A stretch of 64,000 nt of DNA from Glaciecola amylolytica (GTDB lineage Bacteria > Bacteroidota > Bacteroidia > Flavobacteriales_D > Crocinitomicaceae), in NCBI GenBank assembly GCA_003856375.1, contig CP034120.1, positions 2,418,001 through 2,482,000 on the forward strand, given 5' to 3'. Below, one piece after another: positions 26,301 to 34,764 of the stretch. A model generated the notes under the pieces. The model saw only the letters and a list, made by a program, of their open reading frames with translations. It did no database searches and was not told where the DNA came from. The translations under genes and the position numbers were made by a program. Numbering within the stretch: position 1 is the first letter of the stretch; each line of letters starts with the position of its first letter.

Positions 26301-29300
26301 GACAACTGTTACCGTAAATCCTTTACCTGCAACTCCAACTATTACAGCTGGTGGAGCAACCACTTTCTGTACAGGCGGATCGGTAACCTTGACTTCAAGC
26401 GCGGGAACAACCTACTTATGGTCAAATGGTGCAACTACGCAATCCATTAATGTTACAACAGCAGGTTCATACACTGTGCAAGTTACGAATGCATCAGGTT
26501 GCCAAAGTACAGCAAGTGCTCCAACAACTGTTACGGTAAATGCTCTTCCTGCAACTCCAACTATTACAGCGGGTGGTGCTACAACATTCTGTGCAGGCGG
26601 ATCAGTTACTTTAACTTCCAGTACGGGAACATCCTACTTGTGGTCAAATGGAGCAACAACACAATCCATTAACGTCACAACTTCCGGTTCTTACACCGTT
26701 CAGGTAACAAATGCTGCTAGTTGTCAAAGTGCAGCAAGTGCTCCGACAACAATAACAGTAAATCCTATTCCTGGTACTCCAACTGTTACAGCAAGCGGAT
26801 CTACTACAATTTGCGCAGGTCAATCAGTAACACTTACTTCAAGCACGGGAACTTCTTACTTGTGGTCAAATGGTGCAACAACGCAATCTATTAATGTTAC
26901 GAATTCAGGCTCATATACAGTTAAGATAACAGATGGAAACGGTTGCCAAAGTTTGTCCAGTGTGGCTACAACGGTAACAGTAAATCCTATTCCGGCTACG
27001 CCTACCATTTCAGGTTCTTCATCATTCTGTTTCGGACATACCGTAACACTTACATCAAGTACAGGAGCTTCTTACTTATGGTCAACGGGAGAAACTACAC
27101 AATCAATTGTCATTAGTACTGGCGGATCATATACTGTTCAGGTTGCGAATGCTTTCGGATGTTTGAGTCTTCCAAGTAGTCCTAAGAATGTTACAATGAA
27201 CGTAACGGTTTCCACCCCATCAATTAATGCCAGCGGACCACTAACTTTCTGTGCAGGTGGTTCCGTGACACTGACATCTACGTCCACACCTTTTACCCCC
27301 GATTTCTTGTGGTCAAATGGTCAAACAACTCAATCCATCACGGTTAATACTTCCGGAACCTTTACTGTACAACGCATAAATTTCAGTGGTTGCCAAAGTC
27401 TTCCGAGTGCTCCCGTTACAGTAACAGTGAATCCGATTCCGGCAGCACCTTCCATTACTGCAAGCGGGCCAACTACTTTCTGTGCTGGTGGTTCGGTTAC
27501 ATTGACTTCCGCTACAGCTGCAGCTTATCTATGGTCAAACGGAGCAACAACTCAATCTATCACAGTAACGACTCCGGGTTCTTATACCGTCCAAATAACG
27601 GATGGAAATGGTTGTCAAAGCCCGGCAAGTGCTCCTCAAAATATCATTGTGAACCCGAATCCGGTTGCACCGACAATTACTGCAAGTGGAGCAACCACTT
27701 TCTGTGACGGAGGTTCCGTAACACTTACTTCCAGTACCGAAGCAACTTATTTATGGTCGACAGGAGAAACAACTCAGTCAATCAGTGTAACGACTTCCGG
27801 TTCTTATTCTGTTCAGGTTACTGATGTAGCAGGATGTTCAAACACATCAAATACAAGTGTGACGGTGAATCCGAATCCTGCAGTTCCGACTATTACCGCT
27901 GGCGGTGCAACGACTTTCTGCGACGGAAATTCCGTAACTCTTACTTCCAGTGCCGAAGACGATTATTTATGGTCAACGGGGGAAACAACGCAATCGATCA
28001 ATGTAACAGCTTCCGGTTCTTATTCTGTTCAGGTTAGTAATACATTCGGATGTACAACATCATCTGCTGTTTCGGAAACCGTTACCGTAAACCCAATTCC
28101 GGCTGTTCCTACTATCACTGCAAGCGGTGCAACAACTTTCTGCTCTGCGGGAGGCTCAGTAGTATTGACTTCGTCTGCTGCGACAGGAAACTTATGGTCG
28201 ACAGGAGAAACAACACAATCCATTACAGTTACAACAACAGGTTCATATACTGTAGAACAAATATTGCTTGGATGTACTTCAGGAGCCTCTGCTTCAACAG
28301 ATGTATTGGTGAACCCTACTCCAACAACTCCAACAATAACGGCAGCAAGTGCAACCACTTTCTGTGACGGAAATTCAGTTGTTCTGACTTCTTCTTCCGC
28401 AACAGGAAATTTATGGTCGACAGGAGAAACAACGCAGTCCATTACAGTTACAACCTCTGGTTCTTATTCCGTAAACGTGATTGACGGACCTTGTACTTCA
28501 GCTGTTTCAAATACAATCAATGTAACAGTGAACCCGATTCCAAATGTTCCGGTAGTTACAGCAGGAAGTCTTACTACTTTCTGTGACGGAGGATCAGTTA
28601 TTCTGACATCATCAAGCGCAAGCGGAAACTTATGGTCTACGGGGGAAACAACTCAATCCATTACTGTAACTACAGCCGGATCTTATACTGTTGAACATAT
28701 TGCTCTGGGATGTACTTCAGGTCCATCTGCAGCGGTGATCGTTAATGTAAATCCACTTCCTCCGGTTCCGACAATTACAGCAAGCGGTCCAACTACTTTC
28801 TGTGACGGAGAATCTGTTCTGTTGACTTCATCTTCTACAGTTGGAAACCTTTGGTCAACCGGAGAAACAACACAATCCATTACTGTTACCACTTCGGGAG
28901 CTTACACTGTTGAAGCTACAAATGGTTTTGGCTGTTTGACGGAATCTATTTCTTCAACAAACGTAACTGTTAATCCGATTCCTGCTGTTCCTACAATCAC
29001 TGCAAGCGGCGCTACTACTTTCTGTTCTGCAGGAGGCTCAGTAGTATTGACTTCGTCAGCTGCGACAGAAAACTTATGGTCAACGGGGGAAACTACGCAA
29101 TCCATTACAGTTACAACAACAGGTTCTTATACCGTAGAACAAATATTGCTTGGATGTACTTCGGGAGCTTCTGCTTCAACGGATGTATTGGTAAACCCTA
29201 CTCCAACAACTCCAACAATAACGGCAGCAAGTGCAACCACTTTCTGTGATGGAAATTCAGTCATCCTGACTTCGTCTTCCACAACAGGAAACTTGTGGTC

Positions 29301-32300
29301 GACAGGGGAAACAACGCAATCCATTACAGTTACTACTTCTGGTTCTTACTCTGTAAATGTGATTGACGGGCCTTGTACTTCAGCTGTTTCAAATACGATC
29401 AATGTAACGGTGAATCCGATTCCGGTTGTTCCAACAATCACTGCAAGCGGTGCTACTACTTTCTGTTCTGCAGGAGGCTCAGTAGTATTGACTTCGTCAG
29501 CAGCGACAGGAAACCTATGGTCGACAGGAGAAACAACACAATCCATTACAGTTACAACAACTGGTTCATATACGGTAGAACAAATCCTGCTTGGATGTAC
29601 TTCGGGAGCTTCTGCTTCAACGGATGTATTGGTAAACCCTACTCCAACAACTCCAACAATAACGGCAGCAAATGCAACCACTTTCTGTGACGGAAATTCA
29701 GTGATTCTGACCTCATCTTCCACAACAGGAAACTTGTGGTCGACAGGAGAAACAACACAATCCATTACAGTTACCGCTTCAGGTTCTTACTCTGTAAATG
29801 TGATTGACGGATCGTGTACTTCAGCTGTTTCAAATACGATCAATGTAACAGTGAATCCGATTCCAGCCGTTCCGACAATTACCGCAGGTAGTTCAACGAC
29901 CTTCTGTGCCGGTGGATCTGTAACACTTACCTCATCTGCAGCAACAGGAAATCTGTGGTCAACAGGAGAAACAACACAATCGATCACGGTGAATGCAAGC
30001 GGAACCTATACGGTAAATGCAACTTCTTTAGGTTGTACAAGCCCGGATGCTTCTCAAACCATTACAGTGAATCCGATTCCGGCTGCTCCGGTAATTACCG
30101 CAGGTGGTCCGACTACTTTCTGTGCAGGTGGTTCAGTGGTATTGACTTCATCTATTTCGACAGGAAATACCTGGTCTACTTCTGAAACGACCTCTTCAAT
30201 AACAGTTAGTGCAAGTGGTTCATATACCGTTACACAAACCGTATTGGGATGTACATCACCTGCTTCTGCTCCGATCAGTGTAATTGTAAACACCATTCCA
30301 GCAGTTCCAACAATTACAGCAAACGGTGTTACTACATTCTGTGCAGGTGGTTCAGTGGTATTGACTTCGTCTTCACCGACCAACAATTTATGGTCGAATG
30401 GAGCAACAACTCAATCCATTACGGTGAATTCTTCCGGAACCTTCCTGGTTCAGGTAATTACAAACGGTTGTACTTCGGGAACTTCTGCTCCTAAAACAGT
30501 TACCGTAAATACATTACCTCCAACACCAACAATCGTTACGGGAACTACCGAATCCATTTGTGCAGGTTCTTCCGTTACTTTGACTTCGTCTTCCACCGGA
30601 GGAAATCTTTGGTCAACAGGGGAAATCACTCAATCGATCACAGTTTCATCAGCAGGAAATTACACTGTAACAGTAACCGACGGGAATGGCTGTGCCTCCC
30701 CTGCTTCCACTCCAACTGTGGTAACTGTGAATCCGATTCCTACGGCTCCGGTTGTTAGTATGAGCGGCCCAATCACATTCTGTTCCGGAGGTTCAGTAAC
30801 CTTGAGTTCTTCTTATGGTTCCGGTAACTTATGGTCTGGCGGTTCTACAGCAAATTCGATTACTGTCAGCAGCAGCGGAACTTATACCGTAAAACACACA
30901 GATACTAACGGATGTATTTCTCCTGCTTCAGCAGCTGTAACCATAACGGTAAATCCGATTCCGGCTGCTCCGGTAATTACTGCCAGTGGTCCGACTACTT
31001 TCTGTGCAGGTGGATCTGTAACTTTGAGTTCTTCCACTCCAAGCGGAAATTCCTGGTCTAACGCTGAACTGACGAAAGATATCACAGTTAATACAGGTGG
31101 TGTTTACAGCGTCATTTATATTGATCCGAACGGTTGTGCTTCACCGTCTTCTGCACCGATAGTGGTGAGTGTTCTGGCAAATCCGGCAACACCATCAATT
31201 ACTGCAGGCGGCGCAACAACCATTTGTCAGGGCTCTTATGTCACTCTTACATCATCTTATACAAGCGGAAACTTGTGGTCGACAGGTGGAATGACTCAAA
31301 ACATCAATGTAACGATGAGCGGTACTTATACGGTAACTTACACAAATGCCAACGGATGTACAAGTACAAGTAATCCGATGACAGTAACCGTCATTCCTGT
31401 TTCTGCCATTCCGAACATTTCATCTTCCGGTTCAACAACCATTTGTGACGGAGCAAGTATTACTTTGACTTCCTCAGATCCGAATAGCACCTGGTCAACA
31501 GGAGCGACATCTCAGACAATTACCGTAACGACTTCAGGATCTTACTCCGTTGTCGGAAATCAGACAGGATGTCCTTCTCAACCTTCTGCTCCGGTTATTG
31601 TAACAGTCAATCCTGCTCCTGCAGCACCAATTATCACTCCAAGTGGTCCTACTACCATTTGTCAAGGTGACGAGTTGTTCTTATTCACTTCCGGATCAGG
31701 AACCAATACGTGGTCTACCGGATATGTCGGTCAGGTTCTATCCGTAACAAATTCCGGAAGCTACTGGGTTACGGTACAAAACGCTTACGGATGTTCTTCA
31801 TCATCAGTTGTTGTTCCTGTAGTCGTGAATTCAAATCCGGTTGTATCGGTTGATCCGTTTGAGGCTTTATGTACTTACGCTTCTCCGTTTACAATGGCGA
31901 ACGGTTCTCCTACCGGTGGTAATTATACCGGTGACGGAATTGTAGGAAACATCTTCTACCCTGCTGCTGCCGGAGTTGGAACGTCTATCGTGACTTATAC
32001 TTACTTCGATGTGAACGGTTGTTCAAGCAATGCTCAGGCAATTATTGAAGTCAACGACTGCACCGGTATTAAAGAACACGAACAAGCTTCATTTGCTGTA
32101 TTCCCGAATCCGAACAACGGTCAGTTTAAGATCACTTCTGAAGGAAGTCCTATGGATTTGATTATTATCTACGACGCACAAGGAAAAATGGTCTTTAACC
32201 AAACATATTCAGGAACATTTACACTTGATTTCGACTTAAACGATTACTCCAACGGAGTATATTACATTGAAATAAGCTCTGACAAGGAGATTCAGGAACG

Positions 32301-32325
32301 AATTCCTCTTGTTATCAATCATTAA
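20374..32325 (+). CDS. Giant T9SS-secreted adhesin: FG-GAP repeats plus about 42 Ig-like repeats
   Basis: This 3983-residue surface protein has a Sec signal ending SSSWSQ. Residues about 45-720 hold 14 FG-GAP/VCBS units with calcium loops such as DFDNDGLLDVVVS, DFNGDGNLDIVLAN and DLDGDGDMDVVTAN. Fourteen units would fit two seven-bladed propellers. From about residue 730 to 3820 come about 42 Ig-like repeats of 73-75 residues, each with TTFC...GGSVTLTSS...LWSNGATTQSI...GSYTVQVTN...GC and a Pro-rich linker. The two cysteines lie 43 residues apart and could form a disulfide in each domain. A final strand-rich unit (SVDPFEALCTYASPF) and the T9SS type A sorting domain (FAVFPNPNNGQFKI onward, from about residue 3907) close the protein. 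Expected role: adhesion or gliding, by analogy with SprB-like proteins. Confidence 0.9.
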   Translation: MKKLLYFLSFSMIVSSSWSQTPSGCFSSGNDISFSKAFSNSRGITKGDFDNDGLLDVVVSLFANATSNSNYAFLKGLGNGKFDTPISGLANATQTNQIVSADFNGDGNLDIVLANVSSSSVTVQLGNGDGTFGTAVAYTINVPKNLTLGDINEDGTIDIVVSSGNANQSLLGNVGAPETFTLGATFNIAGSVADIRLADMNGDNHLDVVSVGTSGVGISINNAGSLGTFATAVFYTAGAGPSSLTLCDIDNDNDIDVINSNKTANTISVKKNNGSGVLAAAINYNTGTGPEGVEYADINGDGNKDIVVANLSASTMSIFYGSPSGALTLYQTTQCPGSPKALVIGHFNSDSYADIVTAQLSSTYVNSYLGNSTNNYLLPNIFPAGNTPKSISSNDFNGDGKKDLVIANSADNNFQLFIGNGTGSFTSGGTFATGTLPSSIISGDLDGDGDMDVVTANFTTNNISIFYGNGSGGFTAAANISVQTGPIQVRMGNLNGDAYPDLVVANQTTGSISVILSSGATTYNAPVNYPTNASASAIAIFDRDGDTYKDILVGHNATNSTLIKFTNNGSGVFTNSGNVGTALFTNVTAMEAADLDGDTDMDVVLSYSNGIIKIHNINGTGALGTLSTSITSGSSPGRDLLILDVNSDGRNDVVSVYSPTQSGQLVVSMASSSGSDASYALTNGPRSFACEVGSAGIAPGDFDGDGRIDLAVVNETSNSFNIHFNKTPKITAGGPLAFCNGNSVTLTSTPALWYDWDPNGETTQAISATTSGTYFTTTSSSWSNWCSSSSNSLVVSVTAGPSAPTITAGGSTTFCNGGSVVLTSSQPTGNQWLKNGIAIPGATNSTYTATTAGDYTVTYTNAGCTSPPSAIITVITSQTPVITAGGPTTFCTGGSVTLTSNVGTNISWSNGATTPSITVTTAGTYYVTNTVGACPPLASNSIVVTVASSLTTPTISPSGSVSLCSGNTVTLTSSSATNNIWSTGATTQSIVVSGAGSYFVHLDNGSCTSSNSSPVTVTISSPPSTPTITAGGATTFCTGGSVTLTSSAGNSYLWSNGATTQSINVTTAGSYTVQVTNAAGCQSTASAPTTVTVNSSPATPTVSAGGTTTFCTGGSVTLTSSAGNSYLWSNGATTQSINITTSGSYTVQVTNAAGCQSAASAPTTVTVNSSPATPTISAGGATTFCTGGSVTLTSSTGNSYLWSNGATTQSINVTTSGSYTVQITNASGCQSTTSAPTVVTVDALPATPTISAGGATTFCTGGSVTLTSSAGNSYLWSNGATTQSINVTTSGSYTVQVTNASGCQSTASAPTTVTVNSSPATPTISASGSTTFCAGGSVTLTSSAGTSYLWSNGETTQSINVTTAGSYTVQVTNASGCQSTASAPTAVTVNPLPTTPTITAGGATTFCAGGSVTLTSSAGTFYLWSNGATTQSINVTTAGSYTVQVTNASGCQSVASAPTTITINPSPATPTISAGGATTFCTGGSVTLTSSAGTSYLWSNGATTQSINITTAGSYTVQVTNASGCQSTASTPTTVTANALPATPTITPSGSTAICTGGSVTLTSSTGTSYLWSNGATTQSINVTTAGSYTVQVTDANGCQSTASAPTTVTVNPLPGTPTITAGGATTFCSGGSVTLTSSTGTSYLWSTGATTQSINVTTAGSYTVQITDANGCQSTVSAPTTITVNPIPSAPSITASGATTFCAGGAVTLTSSAGTSYLWSNGATTQSINVTTSGSYTVQITNASGCQSTSSSPTVVTVDALPATPTITSSGSTTICAGGSVTLTSSAGTSYLWSNGATTQSINVTTAGSYTVQVTNASGCQSTASTPTTVTVNPLPATPTITAGGATTFCSGGSVTLTSSTGTSYLWSNGETTQSINVTSAGSYTVQITDANGCQSTVSTPTTVTVNPIPATPSITAGGATTFCTGGSVTLTSSTGVSYLWSNGATTQSINVTSAGSYTVQVTNASGCQSAASTPTTVTVNPLPATPTITAGGATTFCTGGSVTLTSSAGTTYLWSNGATTQSINVTTAGSYTVQVTNASGCQSTASAPTTVTVNALPATPTITAGGATTFCAGGSVTLTSSTGTSYLWSNGATTQSINVTTSGSYTVQVTNAASCQSAASAPTTITVNPIPGTPTVTASGSTTICAGQSVTLTSSTGTSYLWSNGATTQSINVTNSGSYTVKITDGNGCQSLSSVATTVTVNPIPATPTISGSSSFCFGHTVTLTSSTGASYLWSTGETTQSIVISTGGSYTVQVANAFGCLSLPSSPKNVTMNVTVSTPSINASGPLTFCAGGSVTLTSTSTPFTPDFLWSNGQTTQSITVNTSGTFTVQRINFSGCQSLPSAPVTVTVNPIPAAPSITASGPTTFCAGGSVTLTSATAAAYLWSNGATTQSITVTTPGSYTVQITDGNGCQSPASAPQNIIVNPNPVAPTITASGATTFCDGGSVTLTSSTEATYLWSTGETTQSISVTTSGSYSVQVTDVAGCSNTSNTSVTVNPNPAVPTITAGGATTFCDGNSVTLTSSAEDDYLWSTGETTQSINVTASGSYSVQVSNTFGCTTSSAVSETVTVNPIPAVPTITASGATTFCSAGGSVVLTSSAATGNLWSTGETTQSITVTTTGSYTVEQILLGCTSGASASTDVLVNPTPTTPTITAASATTFCDGNSVVLTSSSATGNLWSTGETTQSITVTTSGSYSVNVIDGPCTSAVSNTINVTVNPIPNVPVVTAGSLTTFCDGGSVILTSSSASGNLWSTGETTQSITVTTAGSYTVEHIALGCTSGPSAAVIVNVNPLPPVPTITASGPTTFCDGESVLLTSSSTVGNLWSTGETTQSITVTTSGAYTVEATNGFGCLTESISSTNVTVNPIPAVPTITASGATTFCSAGGSVVLTSSAATENLWSTGETTQSITVTTTGSYTVEQILLGCTSGASASTDVLVNPTPTTPTITAASATTFCDGNSVILTSSSTTGNLWSTGETTQSITVTTSGSYSVNVIDGPCTSAVSNTINVTVNPIPVVPTITASGATTFCSAGGSVVLTSSAATGNLWSTGETTQSITVTTTGSYTVEQILLGCTSGASASTDVLVNPTPTTPTITAANATTFCDGNSVILTSSSTTGNLWSTGETTQSITVTASGSYSVNVIDGSCTSAVSNTINVTVNPIPAVPTITAGSSTTFCAGGSVTLTSSAATGNLWSTGETTQSITVNASGTYTVNATSLGCTSPDASQTITVNPIPAAPVITAGGPTTFCAGGSVVLTSSISTGNTWSTSETTSSITVSASGSYTVTQTVLGCTSPASAPISVIVNTIPAVPTITANGVTTFCAGGSVVLTSSSPTNNLWSNGATTQSITVNSSGTFLVQVITNGCTSGTSAPKTVTVNTLPPTPTIVTGTTESICAGSSVTLTSSSTGGNLWSTGEITQSITVSSAGNYTVTVTDGNGCASPASTPTVVTVNPIPTAPVVSMSGPITFCSGGSVTLSSSYGSGNLWSGGSTANSITVSSSGTYTVKHTDTNGCISPASAAVTITVNPIPAAPVITASGPTTFCAGGSVTLSSSTPSGNSWSNAELTKDITVNTGGVYSVIYIDPNGCASPSSAPIVVSVLANPATPSITAGGATTICQGSYVTLTSSYTSGNLWSTGGMTQNINVTMSGTYTVTYTNANGCTSTSNPMTVTVIPVSAIPNISSSGSTTICDGASITLTSSDPNSTWSTGATSQTITVTTSGSYSVVGNQTGCPSQPSAPVIVTVNPAPAAPIITPSGPTTICQGDELFLFTSGSGTNTWSTGYVGQVLSVTNSGSYWVTVQNAYGCSSSSVVVPVVVNSNPVVSVDPFEALCTYASPFTMANGSPTGGNYTGDGIVGNIFYPAAAGVGTSIVTYTYFDVNGCSSNAQAIIEVNDCTGIKEHEQASFAVFPNPNNGQFKITSEGSPMDLIIIYDAQGKMVFNQTYSGTFTLDFDLNDYSNGVYYIEISSDKEIQERIPLVINH
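22561..31850 (+). repeat. Tandem Ig-like coding repeat array (about 42 x 222 bp)
   Basis: In-frame array inside the adhesin gene, period about 222 bp. I count 42 units from ITAGGPLAFC (22561) to ITPSGPTTICQGD (about 31630). Units 5-20 (about 23450-26990) are nearly identical (class YLWSNGATTQSINVTT); units 26-35 form a second class (NLWSTGETTQSITVTT). Units 26+27, 30+31 and 32+33 are copies of a two-unit block of about 444 bp. Confidence 0.88.
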
Positions 32326-32331
32326 TCATTG

Positions 32332-32364
32332 AGCCCCGGCAATAATTGTCGGGGCTTCTTTTTT
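32332..32364 (+). terminator. Terminator of the adhesin gene
   Basis: AGCCCCGGCAA/TTGTCGGGGCT forms an 11-bp stem (32332-32342 with 32346-32356, one G-U pair) around a TAA loop, followed by TCTTTTTT, 7 bp after the stop codon. Confidence 0.9.
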
Positions 32365-32385
32365 GTGAAAAAGGTTAGCAGATCG

Positions 32386-32416
32386 TTGTTAACAACTATT
32401 TCTGTTACTAATTTTA
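32386..32416 (+). promoter_or_regulatory. Probable promoter of the 768-codon gene
   Basis: TTG at 32386-32388, 20 nt, TAATTTTA at 32409-32416 (last consensus base differs). Transcription would start about 32423, before both possible start codons (TTG 32439 and ATG 32460). Confidence 0.5.
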
Positions 32417-32459
32417 GCGGAAGCAATTATTTAGATATTTGGATTCCATATTAGAACGA

Positions 32460-34763
32460 ATGAAATACGTTTACACCCTTTTATTCTCAATTATATGTTT
32501 CTCTGCATTCAGTCAGGGAACAAATAATTTAACTCCCGAAGAACGTTCCTACCTCTTTCATATTGTCAAAAAAAGCCCCATTCTGGACAACAGCATCGGT
32601 CGTTACTTTGAGTATTCAGGCCCTGAAGTACGTTTAATGAACAAGGAGCTGAATTATGATTCGATTGAAAGTTATATCATAAACAATCCGAATTCGCTCT
32701 TTATCCGAACCGGTGAAATCGAAAAATCTCCAAAAGGAATTATTGCCGAAGCCGCAAATAAAATGGCCCTCTGGGAATTGAACAAGGTACTTCTGGCTTC
32801 CAGACAATCTGAAAATGATCTGGAAAAATACCGCTCTCAATACAATCAATTCGAGGCATTCATGATGTCAAAACTTCCTGCTTCTGCCCTTAAAACAGAA
32901 GACGGAACGGTTGGAGTTCACAAAAAGGTATTGGCAGTTTTGAATCCGAGCCTCAGTTTCGATGACAAGGCGGCAATGCTGGCTACTTTTCACTTCTTGT
33001 CGGTGGAAGATCAATTGGTGACCATTGAAGCTATGAACTTTGCTATCAATGCTTATGTTGAAAAACGTTCATACGAAATCTTCCAACAGCTTGGAGGAAC
33101 GGCTGAAAACTTCAAAAACATCTTAATTGCTGCCGGAGACGGCTCTGAAACATCCGGTCTTCTGAATGAGCGCGAGAAAGATGAAAACGGAAAATGGAAC
33201 AAAGGTTTGCCCAAAGCAATCGGTTTGTTCCCCTATGAAGCAAAGATCATCGAAGCATCCAAGCGAAACAAAACGGCTTTGGAACCAGTTCGCATGCCGG
33301 CAGTGGATTTTGAAACAGTCGGTGAGAACAAATTAACGCAACTCCACTTTGATGTTTGGGGTTACAATTCCAAAAAGCAAACGACGGTTGTTGTTGAACG
33401 AAACGGAAAATCATATCATTTGTTCGGAGCTAATGACACCCGCTTCCTTTCCCCCGATTCCACTTACAGCGACGGTAAAACATTTCAGGCGGTGATCAAT
33501 GAACTGGAAAAGGACAAAATTGCCAAATTATGGGATAAAATTTACGGCAAACGCGGCTATGATTACGACATTGAGACTGCACAAAAAAGAAAAGACGAAA
33601 CCGAAAAGAAAATCAACGAGCAGGAACACAGCTACTCGGATGTTACTCAAGGAACCATCACTACCAGCTCAAAAGTTCCGAACTCTGTAAAAAAAGCACG
33701 AAAAAAAGCACTGAAGAAAAATAAGGGTGGCGGTGAATTCATGGCTCAACCCAAAACGTATTCGGATAAGGGTACGCGCAGAAAGAAGCAAACAGGGCTC
33801 GTTTTTCTTTACGGTGAATACGAACGTTACAAGAAAATGATCGCAGAACTGAAGATCGAAAAGCAAGCTGCTGTTGATTTATTAGCTATTTATCAGCGGC
33901 GATTGGATACTTACAGAACAGCAATGGGACATCATTGGATGGAATACACGGAAAAAGACGGTTTTTATACTTTTTCTGATTCTGCCACTTTTGATTTATA
34001 TACACAGGAATTCACTTTCCCGGCCGACACCTTAAAAACACCGTTCGAAGTGCGTCTGATCGCTATTCCTGACGGACCTCTTTCCGACAATGCGGATGAA
34101 GTGATGCTGCATGTCAATTTAGTAGATTCAAAACCCGGATTTGACGCACGTGTTCAATTGAACCTGGTGGATCAATTCGAATCCAACAAATGGGAATTGA
34201 ACAATACACTTCTGACTGCTTCCGACAGTGTTTCCATCCGACAGTTTTTCGAAGCGCTTTTAGACAAAAAGCTCCGTTTTGAAGCCATTGCACGCGGACA
34301 AGGTGTTGGAAAATGGAATGGATCAAACGTTGTAAGAGCAAGCGACCGAACGGAATGGAATGCGTATCAGGGCGGAACAGATGCAGAGCGCCTGCATTCG
34401 AAAATGGACTCTTCCAACCTGCGTTTGCGTTCCACTGAAGTCAGTATCTTCCTGAACAGAGGAATTCAATTGGAAGTAAATACGTTCACAGATCCGGTAA
34501 AAACCAATCTAAAGGCAAATAACGAATCGATTCAGAGTGAATTGACTAAATATCATCTGACCGGAAATGATTACTTATCGGCACTGAGAACTGCAACTGT
34601 GATTCAAAAACTGAAAGCGGAACTCAATGTGTTGGCAGGAACGTATATGACAAGAGAAGAAGCTAAAATTATCATCGACAGGCTTAACAAGCAATTGGAT
34701 GGTTTAAAAGTAAGCTGCGGCCCCACTTCATTTAAGTGGCAGGAACTCTTAAATCTTAGATAA
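32460..34763 (+). CDS. Large exported protein of unknown function
   Basis: From the ATG at 32460 the product has 767 residues, beginning with a clear signal peptide (YVYTLLFSIICFSAFSQ). The frame also opens at TTG 32439, but that adds charged residues before the signal. I do not recognise a domain. Visible features: an alpha-helical N-terminal third; a Lys-rich stretch at about 370-440 (VKKARKKALKKNKGGGE) that looks disordered; a central beta segment (GFYTFSDSATFDLYTQEFTFPAD); and a helical C-terminus with a single late Cys. There is no sorting tag, so it is probably periplasmic. Its stop is one base before the GTG of the PrsW gene, so the two are co-transcribed. It follows the adhesin after a terminator. 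Confidence 0.75.
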   Translation: MKYVYTLLFSIICFSAFSQGTNNLTPEERSYLFHIVKKSPILDNSIGRYFEYSGPEVRLMNKELNYDSIESYIINNPNSLFIRTGEIEKSPKGIIAEAANKMALWELNKVLLASRQSENDLEKYRSQYNQFEAFMMSKLPASALKTEDGTVGVHKKVLAVLNPSLSFDDKAAMLATFHFLSVEDQLVTIEAMNFAINAYVEKRSYEIFQQLGGTAENFKNILIAAGDGSETSGLLNEREKDENGKWNKGLPKAIGLFPYEAKIIEASKRNKTALEPVRMPAVDFETVGENKLTQLHFDVWGYNSKKQTTVVVERNGKSYHLFGANDTRFLSPDSTYSDGKTFQAVINELEKDKIAKLWDKIYGKRGYDYDIETAQKRKDETEKKINEQEHSYSDVTQGTITTSSKVPNSVKKARKKALKKNKGGGEFMAQPKTYSDKGTRRKKQTGLVFLYGEYERYKKMIAELKIEKQAAVDLLAIYQRRLDTYRTAMGHHWMEYTEKDGFYTFSDSATFDLYTQEFTFPADTLKTPFEVRLIAIPDGPLSDNADEVMLHVNLVDSKPGFDARVQLNLVDQFESNKWELNNTLLTASDSVSIRQFFEALLDKKLRFEAIARGQGVGKWNGSNVVRASDRTEWNAYQGGTDAERLHSKMDSSNLRLRSTEVSIFLNRGIQLEVNTFTDPVKTNLKANNESIQSELTKYHLTGNDYLSALRTATVIQKLKAELNVLAGTYMTREEAKIIIDRLNKQLDGLKVSCGPTSFKWQELLNLR

Positions 34764-34764
34764 G

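Noticed and set aside
28029-30386. Long minus-strand open frames across the Ig array
   Set aside because: They are antisense shadows of the repetitive coding strand, with repetitive nonsense composition and no start signals.
22561-31850. Regular repeats of about 222 bp that might be taken for CRISPR or satellite DNA
   Set aside because: They stay in one open frame, encode Ig-like domains and have no spacers; this is an adhesin stalk.
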